Source: Allobosea sp. CRIB-10
Lineage (GTDB): Bacteria > Pseudomonadota > Alphaproteobacteria > Rhizobiales > Beijerinckiaceae
Reading direction: 5' to 3'
Length of the DNA stretch: 64,000 nucleotides
Assembly: GCF_900112185.1 (NCBI RefSeq)
Contig: NZ_FOKP01000004.1
Coordinates: 124,001 to 188,000 of the forward strand
Shown: positions 35,166 through 43,156 of the stretch, in pieces
Layout: each line of letters begins with the position of its first letter
How positions within the stretch are numbered: position 1 is the first letter of the stretch
Notes under the pieces: generated by a model
What the model was told of the DNA's origin: nothing
The model's database searches: none
What the model saw: the letters and a program-made list of their open reading frames with translations, nothing else
Made by a program: the position numbers and the translations under genes

Positions 35166-36110
35166 TCAGTTCTGCTCGATCGTAACACGCTCCTTGGCGG
35201 TGTCAGAGGCGGCATTGCCGGCACGCCGCTCGAGCATGAGCAGGGCAAGGCCGGCGGCGATGATCAGCGCGGAGCCGAACAGCATGGCCGAGCTCGGCCA
35301 GTCGCCGAAGACGAGCCAGCCGAAGACCAGCGCCCAGACGATCAGCGTGTACTGATAGGGCACGACGACCGAGGCCTCGGCCAGCTTGAGCGAGCGCGTC
35401 ACGCAGAGATGCGCGACCATCGCGACGATGCCGAGGAGGCCGAGCAGGCCGAGATCGGCCAAGGTCGGCGTCACCCAGCCGAAGGGCAGCAACGCGACGC
35501 CCATCACCAGCGCGCCGAGCGTCTGCCAGAACACCAGCGTGACGTCGGGCGTGCCGCGCAGTTGCCGGCCGGTGATCATCATCGCCGCGAAGGAGAAGCT
35601 GCCGACGAGCGCGATGATCGCCGGCAGCGACAGGCTCTGCGCCGAGGGGTTGAGCGTGATCACGACGCCGACGAAGCCGGCCGCCACTGCGAGCCAGCGC
35701 CCGGTGTCGACGCGCTCTCCGAGCAGCAGCGCCGCCAGCACCACCGCCCAGATCGGCGCGGCCAGCCAGAACGTCATCGTGTCGGCGAGCGGCAGATAGG
35801 ACACTGCCCAGTAGAACAGCGCGACCTCGCAGGAGCCGAGCGTGACGCGCAGCAGCTGCAAGCCGGGGCGCTCGGGCCGCAGCGTGCGGGCGACGCCCTG
35901 CTTCACCACGAAGGGGATGATCGCCAGCAGGGCTGCGGCCGAGCGCAGCAGCAGGACCTGACCGACGGTATAGGTCGCGACCAGCCATTTCCCCATCACA
36001 TCGTTGAGCGAGAACAGCAGGATGCCGAGCAGCATCATCAGGATGCCGGCGAAGGTGGCGTTTCGGGAGGGCATGGTCTCGTCGGAGGCGGCGAAGGGGA
36101 CGCCCTTCAT
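35166..36110 (-). CDS. EamA/DMT family transporter
   Basis: A 314-residue inner-membrane protein with ten hydrophobic segments in two EamA repeats. Recognisable parts: ILMMLLGILLFSLNDVMGKW, VLLLRSAAALLAIIPFVVKQ, VALFYWAVSYLPLADTMTFW, LAAPIWAVVLAALLLGERVD, and in the second half LAEASVVVPYQYTLIVWALV with FGWLVFGDWPS. The pattern is that of RhaT/SAM-type metabolite exporters; substrate unknown. Starts at 36110 (MKGVPF) and 36074 (MPSRNATF) are both possible; neither has a strong ribosome site. Upstream and divergent lies the ArsR-AHSA1 pair. Confidence 0.84.
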   Translation of the reverse strand: MKGVPFAASDETMPSRNATFAGILMMLLGILLFSLNDVMGKWLVATYTVGQVLLLRSAAALLAIIPFVVKQGVARTLRPERPGLQLLRVTLGSCEVALFYWAVSYLPLADTMTFWLAAPIWAVVLAALLLGERVDTGRWLAVAAGFVGVVITLNPSAQSLSLPAIIALVGSFSFAAMMITGRQLRGTPDVTLVFWQTLGALVMGVALLPFGWVTPTLADLGLLGLLGIVAMVAHLCVTRSLKLAEASVVVPYQYTLIVWALVFGWLVFGDWPSSAMLFGSALIIAAGLALLMLERRAGNAASDTAKERVTIEQN

Positions 36111-36188
36111 GACCCGCCGCGACAGGGGCGGCAAGCCGGGTTGACGCAAGGGGCAGTCGCATCGCCGGCACGTGATTTTATTTTATGT

Positions 36189-36216
36189 TTGACTTAATTA
36201 AGTGATCAGCTAAATA
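36189..36216 (+). promoter_or_regulatory. Promoter with embedded palindrome upstream of the ArsR-AHSA1 pair
   Basis: TTGACT (36189-36194) and TAAATA (36211-36216) are spaced 16 bases. ACTTAATTAAGT, a perfect 12-base palindrome at 36192-36203, covers the -35 end and spacer. The site sits eight bases before the ArsR start codon region, as expected for an autorepressed gene. Confidence 0.55.
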
Positions 36217-36223
36217 CAAAAAC

Positions 36224-36532
36224 ATGGATCGCTTCACCGCCCTCGCCGACCCGACCCGCCGCCGCATCGTCGAGATGCTTGGCCAGCGCGCCATGGCGGC
36301 GGGCGAGATCACCGCGCAGTTCGGCATGAGCGCGCCGGCGATCTCGCAGCATCTCAAGGTGCTGAAAGAGGCGGGGCTGGTGAGCGTCGAAGTCAGCGGT
36401 CAGCGCCGGATCTACCGGCTCGACCCCAATGGACTCGATGCCTTCGACGCCTGGGTCCGGCAGGTGCGCGGCTTCTGGAATGCGGGGCTCGACCGCCTGG
36501 AACGAGAACTCACGAAACCCGACGACGAGTAA
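36224..36532 (+). CDS. ArsR family transcriptional regulator (SdpR-like)
   Basis: A 102-residue winged-helix regulator without metal-binding cysteines: DRFTALADPTRRRIVEMLGQ, RAMAAGEITAQFGMSAPAIS, QHLKVLKEAGLVSVEVSGQR, RIYRLDPNGLDAFDAWVRQV. The lack of cysteines and the C-terminal WVRQVRGFWNAGLDRLERE match the group that is encoded next to AHSA1/SRPBCC genes, as here (11 bases between them). It probably represses its own operon through the palindrome in its promoter. Confidence 0.9.
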   Translation: MDRFTALADPTRRRIVEMLGQRAMAAGEITAQFGMSAPAISQHLKVLKEAGLVSVEVSGQRRIYRLDPNGLDAFDAWVRQVRGFWNAGLDRLERELTKPDDE

Positions 36533-36543
36533 GGAGAGAGATC

Positions 36544-37104
36544 ATGAACGAGTATGGCGTGGTCCTGGAGAGCGGCGCGGTCCGCTTCGAGCGACTTCTG
36601 CCCGGTCCGCTCGAGCGGGTCTGGTCCTATCTCACCGAGTCCGAGAAGCGCGGCACCTGGCTGGCCTCTGGGCAGCTCGAGCCGCGCGTCGGCGGCACGG
36701 CCGATCTCCTGTTCAAGCACTCGCAGATCACCAGCGAGCGGCCGCCGGAACGCTATCGCGAGATGAACGACAATGGCTGGCCGTCCAAGGGCACGGTGAC
36801 GCGCTACGAGCCGATGACGGCCCTGGCGATGACCTGGCCGGGCGAAGGCGACGCCAGCTCCGAGGTGACCTTCGAACTCACCCCCGAGGGCGACAAGGTC
36901 AGGCTGGTGCTGACGCATCGCAAACTCGCCGACAAGGCGGAGATGGTCAGCGTCTCCGGCGGCTGGCACACCCATCTCGGCATTCTGGAAGACAAGCTCG
37001 CCGGCAATCCGCCGCGCGGCTTCTGGTCGCGGATCGAGGGGCTGGAGGCGGACTATACCGAGCGCTTCGCCGATCTGCCGGGTTGGGGGACGGCCGACGC
37101 ATGA
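36544..37104 (+). CDS. SRPBCC/AHSA1 family protein
   Basis: A 186-residue START-like hydrophobic-ligand-binding protein of the AHSA1 (Hsp90 activator homologue) family: VRFERLLPGPLERVWSYLTE, SEKRGTWLASGQLEPRVGGT, ADLLFKHSQI and the C-terminal helix HLGILEDKLAGNPPRGFWSR. Bacterial members next to an ArsR gene are common, and their ligand is usually unknown. GGAGAG precedes the ATG. The gene forms an operon with the ArsR gene. Confidence 0.88.
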   Translation: MNEYGVVLESGAVRFERLLPGPLERVWSYLTESEKRGTWLASGQLEPRVGGTADLLFKHSQITSERPPERYREMNDNGWPSKGTVTRYEPMTALAMTWPGEGDASSEVTFELTPEGDKVRLVLTHRKLADKAEMVSVSGGWHTHLGILEDKLAGNPPRGFWSRIEGLEADYTERFADLPGWGTADA

Positions 37105-37142
37105 CAATGATTTCAAGAGGTACTTCTTGCCAAGAAGGTGCG

Positions 37143-37250
37143 GGTCGTCCCGGGCGAGCGTAGCTCGACCCGGGACCCATTCCGGAACCTTTCTCCGATA
37201 TGCTCAGGAATGGATCCCGGATCTCCGCTTCGCTGCGTCCGGGATGACAC
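37143..37250. repeat. Dispersed palindromic repeat, family C, copy 2
   Basis: Ends GGTCGTCCCGGGCGAGCG and GCGTCCGGGATGACAC, with inner GGGACCCATTCCGGAAC and AGGAATGGATCCCGGATC. Same layout as 20091-20194 and 38381-38496. It occupies most of the space between the AHSA1 gene and msrP. Confidence 0.8.
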
Positions 37251-37405
37251 CATAATGGATGTCGCAGCTTGGCCGGTTGAAAGCTCCGGCCTCAGGCGCG
37301 CCGCGGTGTTCTCGAATGGGCGCGAGACCCGCTCTCTCGCTCGTGACTTGGTGGGCGGGTGCCGGATCGACTAAACTTGCTCCATTGCCACGGAGTATGT
37401 CCGTC

Positions 37406-38362
37406 ATGTTGATCAAGCGTCGCGCCGGCTGGGAAATGCCCGAGAGCCAGGCGACACCGGAAGCCGTCTTTCTCAATCGCCGGCAATGGCTCGCCGGCGG
37501 TGCCGGCGTGATCGCCGGTGCCGCCTTGCCGCAAGCCGCGGGCGCCCAGGGCGCCGATCCGACGCTCGACCTCTATCCGGCCAAGCGCAACGGCGCCTAT
37601 ACGCTCGACCGGCCGGTGACTGACGAGGAGCTGGCGGCGAACTACAACAATTTCTACGAATTCGGCACCTCGAAGGAGGTCGCTGCCGCCTCGAAGCGGT
37701 TGGTCACCCGGCCCTGGACGATCACGATCGACGGGTTGGTCGAGAAGCCCTTCGAAATCGGCTTCGACGACCTGATCCGGAAGGTCACGCTGGAGGAGCG
37801 GCTCTACCGCTTCCGCTGCGTCGAGGCCTGGTCGATGGCGGTGCCGTGGACCGGCTTCCCGCTGAAACAGCTGGTCGAGCTGGCGAAGCCGCTCTCGGGC
37901 GCGAAATACGTCCAGATGCAGACCTTTCTGAACCCGAAGATGGCGCCGGGCCAGTCGCAGCGCTGGTATCCCTGGCCCTATACGGAAGGGCTGACCATCG
38001 CCGAGGCGACCCATGACATGACGCTGATGGTGACCGGCATCTACGGCAAGCCGATCCCGACCCAGCACGGCGCGCCGCTGCGCCTGATCACGCCGTGGAA
38101 ATACGGCTTCAAATCGATCAAGTCGATTAATAAGATCAGCTTCGTCGCCGAGCGGCCGAAGACCTTCTGGGAGGGCTTGCAGGCCTCCGAATACGGCTTC
38201 TGGGCCAATGTGAACCCGGAGGTTTCGCATCCGCGCTGGAGCCAGGCAAGCGAGCAGGTGCTGGGAACGCGCGAGCGCAAGCCGACGCTGCTGTTCAACG
38301 GCTATGCCGAGCAGGTGGCCGATCTCTACAAGGGCCTGGAGAAGGAACGGCTCTGGGCTTGA
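37406..38362 (+). CDS. msrP: Protein-methionine-sulfoxide reductase catalytic subunit MsrP
   Basis: Periplasmic molybdenum-cofactor enzyme that repairs oxidised methionines in envelope proteins. The 318-residue protein has a Tat signal (LNRRQWLAGGAGVIAGAALP, QAAGAQG), then the sulfite-oxidase-like fold: YNNFYEFGTSKEVAAASKRL, ITIDGLVEKPFEIGFDDLIR, the molybdenum-ligand region YRFRCVEAWSMAVPWTGFPL (Cys138) and HGAPLRLITPWKYGFKSIKS. ATG 37406 is chosen because CGGAG lies at good distance; 37397 is an alternative. The usual haem membrane partner msrQ is not next to it: a repeat and ogt follow. Confidence 0.92.
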   Translation: MLIKRRAGWEMPESQATPEAVFLNRRQWLAGGAGVIAGAALPQAAGAQGADPTLDLYPAKRNGAYTLDRPVTDEELAANYNNFYEFGTSKEVAAASKRLVTRPWTITIDGLVEKPFEIGFDDLIRKVTLEERLYRFRCVEAWSMAVPWTGFPLKQLVELAKPLSGAKYVQMQTFLNPKMAPGQSQRWYPWPYTEGLTIAEATHDMTLMVTGIYGKPIPTQHGAPLRLITPWKYGFKSIKSINKISFVAERPKTFWEGLQASEYGFWANVNPEVSHPRWSQASEQVLGTRERKPTLLFNGYAEQVADLYKGLEKERLWA

Positions 38363-38380
38363 GCTGAGATTTTCCTCCGG

Positions 38381-38496
38381 GTGTCATCCCGGGGCGAAGC
38401 CAAGCGTAGACCCGGGATCCATTCCTGAAGCCCACCGGAAAAGGCTCAGGAATGGATCCCGGATCGGCGCGGCGTCGCCGCTTGTCCGGGATGACA
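38381..38496. repeat. Dispersed palindromic repeat, family C, copy 3
   Basis: Begins GTGTCATCCCGGGG and ends CTTGTCCGGGATGAC, with inner GGGATCCATTCCTGA and TCAGGAATGGATCCC forming a perfect 15-base pairing. Lies between msrP and ogt. Confidence 0.82.
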
Positions 38497-38555
38497 AGCT
38501 GCCGGGGCGCAGGAAACGGGTGCCCTCAGGCAGTTCGCCGCGCTATCGTCACTCC

Positions 38556-39119
38556 ATGCAGAACTTCTGTCTCTTCACCACCGCGATCGGTTCCTGCGCC
38601 CTTGTCTGGCACAGCGAGCGCATCGTCGCGGCGCAACTGCCCGAACGAGACGAGGAAGCCGCCCGGCGGCGGCTGGCGAAGCGCTTTCCGGAAGCCGCCG
38701 AGGCCGAGCCGCCGGCTTTCGTCCGGCAGGCGATCGACGATGTCGTCGCCCTGCTGGCCGGCAAGCAGCGCGACCTCGCTCATCTGCCCATCGACCTTTC
38801 TGCCACGCCCGAGTTCAACCGGCGCGTCTATGCGGTGGCGCTGGCGATCCCGCCCGGCGAGACATTGACCTATGGCGAAGTCGCGGCGCGGATCGGCGAG
38901 CCCGGCGCGGCGCGGGCCGTTGGCGTCGCGCTCGGCCAGAACCCGATCCCGATCATCGTGCCCTGCCACCGCGTGCTCGCGGCGGGCGGCAAGACCGGCG
39001 GCTTCTCGGCCGATGGCGGCGTCGAGACCAAGCTGAAGATCCTGACGATCGAGAAGGCGCGCACCAGCGCCGAGCCATCCCTTTTCGACGACCTGCCGCT
39101 GCAGGCGAAGCGCCGCTGA
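38556..39119 (+). CDS. ogt: Methylated-DNA--protein-cysteine methyltransferase
   Basis: Suicide repair enzyme that takes the alkyl group from O6-alkylguanine onto its own cysteine. The 187-residue protein has the C-terminal DNA-binding domain AVALAIPPGETLTYGEVAAR, IGEPGAARAVGVALGQNPIP, IIVPCHRVLAAGGKTGGFSA, with the acceptor Cys in the PCHRV motif and Asn/Arg-finger region intact. ATG 38556 begins MQNFCLFTTAIGSCALVWHS; the open frame upstream comes from the repeat and is not coding. No Ada regulatory domain is present, so it is the stand-alone form. Confidence 0.93.
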   Translation: MQNFCLFTTAIGSCALVWHSERIVAAQLPERDEEAARRRLAKRFPEAAEAEPPAFVRQAIDDVVALLAGKQRDLAHLPIDLSATPEFNRRVYAVALAIPPGETLTYGEVAARIGEPGAARAVGVALGQNPIPIIVPCHRVLAAGGKTGGFSADGGVETKLKILTIEKARTSAEPSLFDDLPLQAKRR

Positions 39120-39276
39120 ACCCAGCACGGGCGAATCGCCGTTCCGGCCGAGCAGGACGGGTACAAAAGTCACAGGCACCAGCCAGCAAGCCTTCGCGGC
39201 ATGTCGGCGCCTTGACCCTGGCTGCCCTCGCAGCCATCGTGCCTGCAACGGATCCACGCCCCTGCCCGAGGCCCCC

Positions 39277-39735
39277 ATGCGCCGCGTTTCGCTCTTCTCA
39301 GCCCTCACCGCCGCTCTCTGCCTGGCAGGCGCCTCCGCCCAGGCGGCCGGTGGCCGTTATGTCAGCCCCGCAGATCGCGCCGAAGAGCGCATCATTCCGA
39401 TGTATGGCAATCTGCCGGCCTGCGAGGACCCTGCGGTGCTCGGCGAGATCACCAGCTGGTTCAACTCACGCGAAGCCAAGTTCTGGGGCCCGCTGCAGGC
39501 GGTCAGCTTCGACCGCGTCCGCCCGATCGCCTGGCGTCCCTGGGGCGAGGATTTCGTCCCGCGCCGCTTCTGCACGGCCCGTGTGCTGACCAATGACGGC
39601 GTGATGCGCCGCGTCGACTATTCGGTCCGCGAGAATCTCGGCCTGTTCGGCTACACCTGGAACGTCAATTGGTGCGTGTCGGGGCTCGACCGCCACCGCG
39701 CCTACGCGCCCGACTGCAAGATGGCCCGCCCCTGA
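39277..39735 (+). CDS. Exported Cys-containing protein of unknown function
   Basis: A 152-residue exported protein with signal peptide RRVSLFSALTAALCLAGASA-QAAGG. The mature chain has four cysteines (LPACEDP, RRFCTARV, VNWCVSGLD, APDCKMARP), probably two disulfides. GNLPACEDPAVLGEITSWFN, SREAKFWG and VRENLGLFGYTWNVNWCVSG are its most distinctive stretches; similar proteins occur widely in Rhizobiales without an assigned function. It precedes the RNase T2 gene by 13 bases, so the two secreted proteins are likely co-expressed. Confidence 0.72.
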   Translation: MRRVSLFSALTAALCLAGASAQAAGGRYVSPADRAEERIIPMYGNLPACEDPAVLGEITSWFNSREAKFWGPLQAVSFDRVRPIAWRPWGEDFVPRRFCTARVLTNDGVMRRVDYSVRENLGLFGYTWNVNWCVSGLDRHRAYAPDCKMARP

Positions 39736-39748
39736 CCCGGGCACGATC

Positions 39749-40411
39749 ATGATCCTGAAACGACTCGCCGTCGGACTGACGGCGTTCTGCGCCCTCGCCG
39801 GCTCGGCCTTCGCGCAAGGGCGCAACGATCGCGGTGGCACGCCCGGCGAGTTCGACTTCTACGTGCTCGCCTTGTCCTGGTCGCCCGGCTTCTGCGAGAT
39901 CGAGGGCGATCGGCGCAACCGCGAGCAATGCGCCCCCGGCGCCAATCTCGGCTTCGTCGTGCATGGGCTCTGGCCGCAATATGAGCGCGGCTATCCGAGC
40001 GATTGCGGCCCCGGCCGCTCGCCTTCGCGAATCGCGATGGAGCAGGCCGAAGGCCTGTTCCCCTCGGACGGCCTCGCCCGCCATCAATGGCGCAAGCACG
40101 GGACCTGCTCAGGCTCGAGCCCGGCCGACTACTTCGCCGATGTCCGCCGCGCCCGCGAGAAGATCAAGATTCCGCCCGCCCTGCAGAAGGGCGACATCGA
40201 GCAGAGCTGGACGGCGCTCGATCTCGAACGCGCCTTCGTCGACGCCAATCCGGGCCTGCGCACCGACATGATGTCGGTCTCCTGCCGGCGTGGCGTGCTG
40301 GAGGAGGTCCGGATCTGCTTCAGCAAGGATCTGCGCGGCTTCCGCACCTGCCAGGAGGTCGACCGGTCCGGCTGCCGGGCGCGCGATTTCCGCGTCAACG
40401 CGATTCGCTGA
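39749..40411 (+). CDS. Secreted ribonuclease T2 family enzyme
   Basis: A 220-residue secreted endoribonuclease. After a signal peptide (KRLAVGLTAFCALAGSAFAQ) come the two catalytic segments: CAS I FVVHGLWPQYERGYPSDC and CAS II HQWRKHGTCSGSSPADYF, each with its catalytic His, plus Glu/Lys of CAS II variant Gln-Trp-Arg-Lys-His. The opening FDFYVLALSWSPGFCE is also typical. Eight or more cysteines suggest a disulfide-stabilised extracytoplasmic protein. Probably degrades RNA for nutrients. It is in tandem with the small exported protein upstream; rlmJ starts four bases after its stop. Confidence 0.93.
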   Translation: MILKRLAVGLTAFCALAGSAFAQGRNDRGGTPGEFDFYVLALSWSPGFCEIEGDRRNREQCAPGANLGFVVHGLWPQYERGYPSDCGPGRSPSRIAMEQAEGLFPSDGLARHQWRKHGTCSGSSPADYFADVRRAREKIKIPPALQKGDIEQSWTALDLERAFVDANPGLRTDMMSVSCRRGVLEEVRICFSKDLRGFRTCQEVDRSGCRARDFRVNAIR

Positions 40412-40415
40412 TCCG

Positions 40416-41267
40416 ATGAACTACCGCCATGGCTTCCATGCCGGCAATTTCGCCGATGTGCTCAAGCATGTCGTGCTGATGCGCGTGCTCACGCATCTCA
40501 ACGCCAAGGACAAGCCCTGGCGCGTCATCGACACCCATGCCGGCGCCGGCCGCTACGATCTCGGCTCCGAAGAGGCGCTGAAGACGCATGAATGGCGCGA
40601 CGGCGTCGCCAGGCTCGATCAGGCGCCGCTCGCGCCGCAGGTGGAGGCGCTGCTAGCGCCTTGGCGCGAGGCCCTGGCTACCGCGCGCAGCCGGCACGGC
40701 GCCGACGCCTATCCCGGCTCCCCTTGGCTCTGCCGCCATGCCATGCGCGCGGACGACCGGCTGATCGCTGCCGAACTGCACGAGAACACCTATCGCAAGC
40801 TCGCCCAGGCGCTGGGCCGCGACGAGCGCTGCAAGGCGCTGGAGATGGACGGCTGGACGGCGCTGCGCGCCAATGTGCCGCCCAAGGAGCGGCGCGGGCT
40901 CGTGCTGATCGACCCGCCCTTCGAGGAGAAGGACGAGTTCGCGACGCTCGCGGCCGAATTCGTCGCCGCGCATCGCAAATGGCCGACCGGCATCTATGCG
41001 CTCTGGTATCCAATCAAGGACGAGCGCGCCGTCGAGCATCTGCTCGACACGATCCTGGAGGCCGGCATCGGCCGGCTGCTCCGCTTGGAGATCGATGTCG
41101 ACCGGCCGGAAGCCGCAGGCGGCCTGAGTGCGACGGGCATGCTGCTCGTCAATCCGCCCTGGCTGCTGGCGCAGGAGGCGCAGATTCTGCTGCCGGCCCT
41201 GTGCGAACGGCTCGCGCAGGGGCCGCGCCCGCGCTATCGCTGCGAGGCGATCCGCCCCGACGGCTGA
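40416..41267 (+). CDS. rlmJ: 23S rRNA (adenine-2030-N6)-methyltransferase RlmJ
   Basis: Methylates A2030 of 23S rRNA. The 283-residue protein opens with the family signature MNYRHGFHAGNFADVLKHVV, then WRVIDTHAGAGRYDLGSEEA (SAM site), YPGSPWLCRHAMRADDRLIA and the catalytic motif LVLIDPPFEEKDEFATLAAE (DPPF). ATG 40416 starts exactly at the conserved N-terminus; the longer frame from 40290 runs into the RNase T2 gene. GST follows 33 bases downstream. Confidence 0.94.
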   Translation: MNYRHGFHAGNFADVLKHVVLMRVLTHLNAKDKPWRVIDTHAGAGRYDLGSEEALKTHEWRDGVARLDQAPLAPQVEALLAPWREALATARSRHGADAYPGSPWLCRHAMRADDRLIAAELHENTYRKLAQALGRDERCKALEMDGWTALRANVPPKERRGLVLIDPPFEEKDEFATLAAEFVAAHRKWPTGIYALWYPIKDERAVEHLLDTILEAGIGRLLRLEIDVDRPEAAGGLSATGMLLVNPPWLLAQEAQILLPALCERLAQGPRPRYRCEAIRPDG

Positions 41268-41300
41268 TCGTTCCCGTCATCCGTTCGAAAGCTGCTGCCG

Positions 41301-41903
41301 ATGCTGATCCTGCGCTCCTCCCCGACCTCGCCCTTCGGCCGCAAGATCAAGATCGCCATCGCCGAACTGGGCCTCGGCGATCGCATCAAGGTGGTGCCGG
41401 CCGACACCAACGACCCGGCCGAATCGCTGCGCCGCCAGAATCCGCTCGGAAAGGTGCCGACCCTGGTGTTCGAAGACGGCTCGACGCTGTTCGATTCGCG
41501 GGTGATCGCCGAATATCTCGACCATCTCGCCGGCGGCGGCAGGCTTTTTCCCACCGGTGAGGCGCGCTTCGGCCAGTTGCGGTTGCAGGCGCTGGCTGAC
41601 GGCATTTGCGACGCTGGCTTGCTGCAGGTCTACGAAATCCGCCTGCGTGCGCCGGAACTGCGCAGTACCGCCTGGGTCGAGAACCAGGCCGGCAAGGTGG
41701 CTCGCGCCCTCGCCTCGCTCGAAACCGCGCCGCCGACCTATGACCGGCCGCGCATCGGCGAGATCGCCCTCGCGTGCGCCCTCGGCTATCTCGATCTGCG
41801 CTTCGACGGCGCCTGGCGGGCCGACCACCCGGCGCTGGTGACCTGGCTCGCCGAGTTCTCGGCAAAAGTGCCCGCCTTCGAGGCGACGCGCTTCAAGGGC
41901 TAG
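41301..41903 (+). CDS. Glutathione S-transferase family protein
   Basis: A 200-residue GST with thioredoxin-like N-terminal domain (MLILRSSPTSPFGRKIKIAI, then NPLGKVPTLVFEDGSTLFDS with the glutathione-binding Pro and Ser, then RVIAEYLDHLAGGG) and an all-helical C-terminal domain (CALGYLDLRFDGAW). The SPFGRKIKI start lacks the Tyr of classical GSTs and instead has Ser, as in the beta/theta-like or SspA-like bacterial types. Substrate unknown. The 222 bases downstream hold no gene, only the terminator of the outer-membrane protein gene. Confidence 0.88.
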   Translation: MLILRSSPTSPFGRKIKIAIAELGLGDRIKVVPADTNDPAESLRRQNPLGKVPTLVFEDGSTLFDSRVIAEYLDHLAGGGRLFPTGEARFGQLRLQALADGICDAGLLQVYEIRLRAPELRSTAWVENQAGKVARALASLETAPPTYDRPRIGEIALACALGYLDLRFDGAWRADHPALVTWLAEFSAKVPAFEATRFKG

Positions 41904-42071
41904 CGCTGTCTTCAAGCGGGCCGCGAGCCCCGAAACCGTCATCGCGCGAAGCGCAACGCTCGCGCAATCCGGGCACGCCAGGGTTCGATGTCGCCGGAGC
42001 GCCTCGCTGCGCCCGCGATAACGGACACCCGGAACTCAACGCCCGACATGACGACTCGACTGGCAGACAAC

Positions 42072-42099
42072 AAAAAACCCGGTGGCCGAGGCCACCGGG
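42072..42099 (-). terminator. Intrinsic terminator of the outer-membrane protein gene
   Basis: CCCGGTGGCC (42078-42087) pairs with GGCCACCGGG (42090-42099); read on the minus strand the hairpin is followed by six T (42072-42077). It lies 27 bases beyond the stop of the outer-membrane protein gene, a canonical strong terminator. Confidence 0.85.
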
Positions 42100-42125
42100 T
42101 CCGTTCTGTCCCCGAAGGGAGGAAA

Positions 42126-42788
42126 TCAGAACTTGTAGCTGAGGCGGGCGCGGACCACCGAGAAGTCGGTGCCGACCTTGTTGCCCGGAAGCGTGGCGAT
42201 GTTCTTCTCGCCGAGGTCGACATACATGTACTCGACGCCGCCGATCAGGTTGTTGGTGAAGGCGTACTCGACGCCGCCGCCGACAGCGAAACCGCCGGTG
42301 TGGGTGCGATCGGTGTTGAGAGCGAACGGCCCGAACAGACCCGGGAACGAGGTCTTGACGTTGCCGTAGGCCCAACCACCGGTGGCGTACACCAGGAAGC
42401 GGTCGAAAGCGACGCCGGCGCGAGCGCGGACGGTGCCGTACCACTCGGTCTTGACGTTCAGCAGGCCGAGGTTGTCGCCGCTGCTGAGGTCAGCGCCCTG
42501 GAAATCGGCTTCCGCGCCGATCACGAACTGACCGATCTGGTAGTTGTAGCCGACCTGGCCACCACCGACGAAGCCGTCGAGATCGCCGACATTGGCGAAG
42601 CCGTTGGCGTTGACGTTACCCCAGCCGTAGCCGGCGTTGGCACCGACGTAGAAGCCGGTCCAGGTGAAGGCGGGAACGTAGACCGGGGCAACGACCGGGC
42701 CCTTGCGGCTCGGCAGGTCGGCAGCGGAGGCAGCGCCGGCGGCGAGGAGGCCGAGGGCCGCAACGCCCGAAAGCAGATACTTCTTCAT
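42126..42788 (-). CDS. Outer-membrane beta-barrel protein (Omp25/31-like)
   Basis: A 220-residue porin-like surface protein. Signal peptide KKYLLSGVAALGLLAAGAAS-A; mature part begins ADLPSRKGPVVAPVYVPAFT, WTGFYVGANAGYGWG, typical of Brucella/Rhizobium Omp25/31 family proteins. Alternating beta strands follow (VGGGQVGYNYQIGQFVIGAE, TVRARAGVAFDRFLVYATGG, GGGVEYAFTNNLIGGVEYMY) and the chain ends ARLSYKF, with the terminal Phe needed for BAM assembly. ATG 42788 has AAGGAG at good distance. High-expression codon use and a strong terminator suggest an abundant protein. Confidence 0.93.
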   Translation of the reverse strand: MKKYLLSGVAALGLLAAGAASAADLPSRKGPVVAPVYVPAFTWTGFYVGANAGYGWGNVNANGFANVGDLDGFVGGGQVGYNYQIGQFVIGAEADFQGADLSSGDNLGLLNVKTEWYGTVRARAGVAFDRFLVYATGGWAYGNVKTSFPGLFGPFALNTDRTHTGGFAVGGGVEYAFTNNLIGGVEYMYVDLGEKNIATLPGNKVGTDFSVVRARLSYKF

Positions 42789-42946
42789 GACAAACTCCTT
42801 AGTCATCATATTCTCCGGCGCTGGCCGGCGGTGATTTCAGTGACCTCTTTATAAGGCCGATGGCGGGCCGTGTCTGTTGCGGCGAGAACACATCTGCAGG
42901 TCAGACCGAGGCGAAATTGCGGCACGATCCGGAACAAGCAAGGCAT

Positions 42947-42994
42947 ATTGATCAATTCCCGTTAGCCATTGTTAAGACTGTGTGAATGGCTAAC
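42947..42994. promoter_or_regulatory. Inverted repeats in the omp/glycosyltransferase intergenic region
   Basis: The 368-base gap between the two divergent genes holds no other gene. ATTGATCAAT (42947-42956) is a perfect palindrome, and GTTAGCCATT (42961-42970) is the exact complement of AATGGCTAAC (42985-42994). They could be operator sites for either gene. Confidence 0.4.
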
Positions 42995-43156
42995 CGAATA
43001 CTAACGCAACGGCAGCGACGACGGACGGCCATCACATAATCGCCCTGATCGGCTTTTGGTTCCATCGCCGGCGCAATTCCGTCATGCGCCAATTGCTTGC
43101 AGGCCGCCCCGACGCATGCTTTAGCCGACTGGCCCCGCCTTTCCGTCGAGACCTGC

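Noticed and set aside
34542..36197. Open frame of 551 codons on the plus strand
   Set aside because: Covers two convincing minus-strand membrane-protein genes; sequence is charged and repetitive as expected for antisense of hydrophobic helices.
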